Of a DNA stretch of 5,886 bases, positions 5,854 through 5,886 are shown one piece after another; positions within the stretch are counted from its first letter, which is position 1, and each line of letters starts with the position of its first letter. The notes beneath the pieces are model-generated. The model was not told the DNA's origin and did not search any database. It worked only from the letters and a program-made list of their open reading frames with translations. The translations under genes and the position numbers were made by a program. The stretch comes from Desulfobacterales bacterium (GTDB taxonomy: Bacteria > Desulfobacterota > Desulfobacteria > Desulfobacterales > C00003060), in contig JAUWXJ010000144.1 in assembly GCA_030616425.1 (NCBI GenBank), forward strand, positions 1 to 5,886, in the 5' to 3' direction.

Positions 5854-5886
5854 ATGTCCGCAATATTGATCATACTAGCTATTTTT
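5854..5886 (+). CDS. Start of a probable membrane or exported protein, cut by the window edge
   Basis: Eleven codons (MSAILIILAIF) are open to the right edge. AGGA at 5843-5846 lies seven bases before the ATG, a good Shine-Dalgarno spacing, and the residues are strongly hydrophobic, as expected of an N-terminal membrane segment or signal anchor. It follows fmdB by 38 bp on the same strand and could be co-transcribed. The fragment is too short to name a family. Confidence 0.45.
   Translation, partial: MSAILIILAIF

Overview
The window looks like a chromosomal stretch from a Gram-negative bacterium of moderate GC content, most plausibly a member of the Desulfobacterota (former Deltaproteobacteria). 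This placement rests on remembered resemblance of the IspG, ProRS, Rel, small radical SAM and FmdB proteins to that group, and on intergenic repeats of a style I associate with it. No search was run. There is no phage, transposase, CRISPR, tRNA or rRNA signature.

Minus-strand block (about 1-4006, read right to left): ispG (non-mevalonate isoprenoid pathway) overlaps the start of proS (type 3 prolyl-tRNA synthetase) by 17 bp. A 406-bp gap follows, then a bifunctional rel/spoT-type (p)ppGpp synthetase/hydrolase that runs off the left edge after 331 residues. ispG and proS are almost certainly one transcript. Whether rel belongs to it is unclear, because the gap is almost completely filled by a repeat element (1007-1390). 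That element has 27-bp terminal inverted repeats built of an 8-bp GTTGAGTN unit, around an internal imperfect palindrome of about 196 bp. It is the most unusual object in the window.

Right block: a 124-bp AT-rich divergent gap (4007-4130) separates ispG from a plus-strand small radical SAM protein (GTG start) whose cluster motif is CX4CX2C. That gene converges on a short minus-strand gene joining an N-terminal DUF1232-like membrane segment to a C-terminal DjlA-like J-domain. Another divergent gap (5463-5605) leads to a plus-strand FmdB-type zinc-ribbon gene, and then the first 11 codons of a probable membrane protein at the right edge.

Apart from the translation/stringent-response link of proS and rel, the genes do not form an obvious pathway. 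I do not see a convincing new defence or metabolic system. The points worth a second look are the repeat element in the rel leader, the radical SAM motif and the DUF1232/J-domain fusion. The coding regions are otherwise ordinary housekeeping genes with intact catalytic residues.
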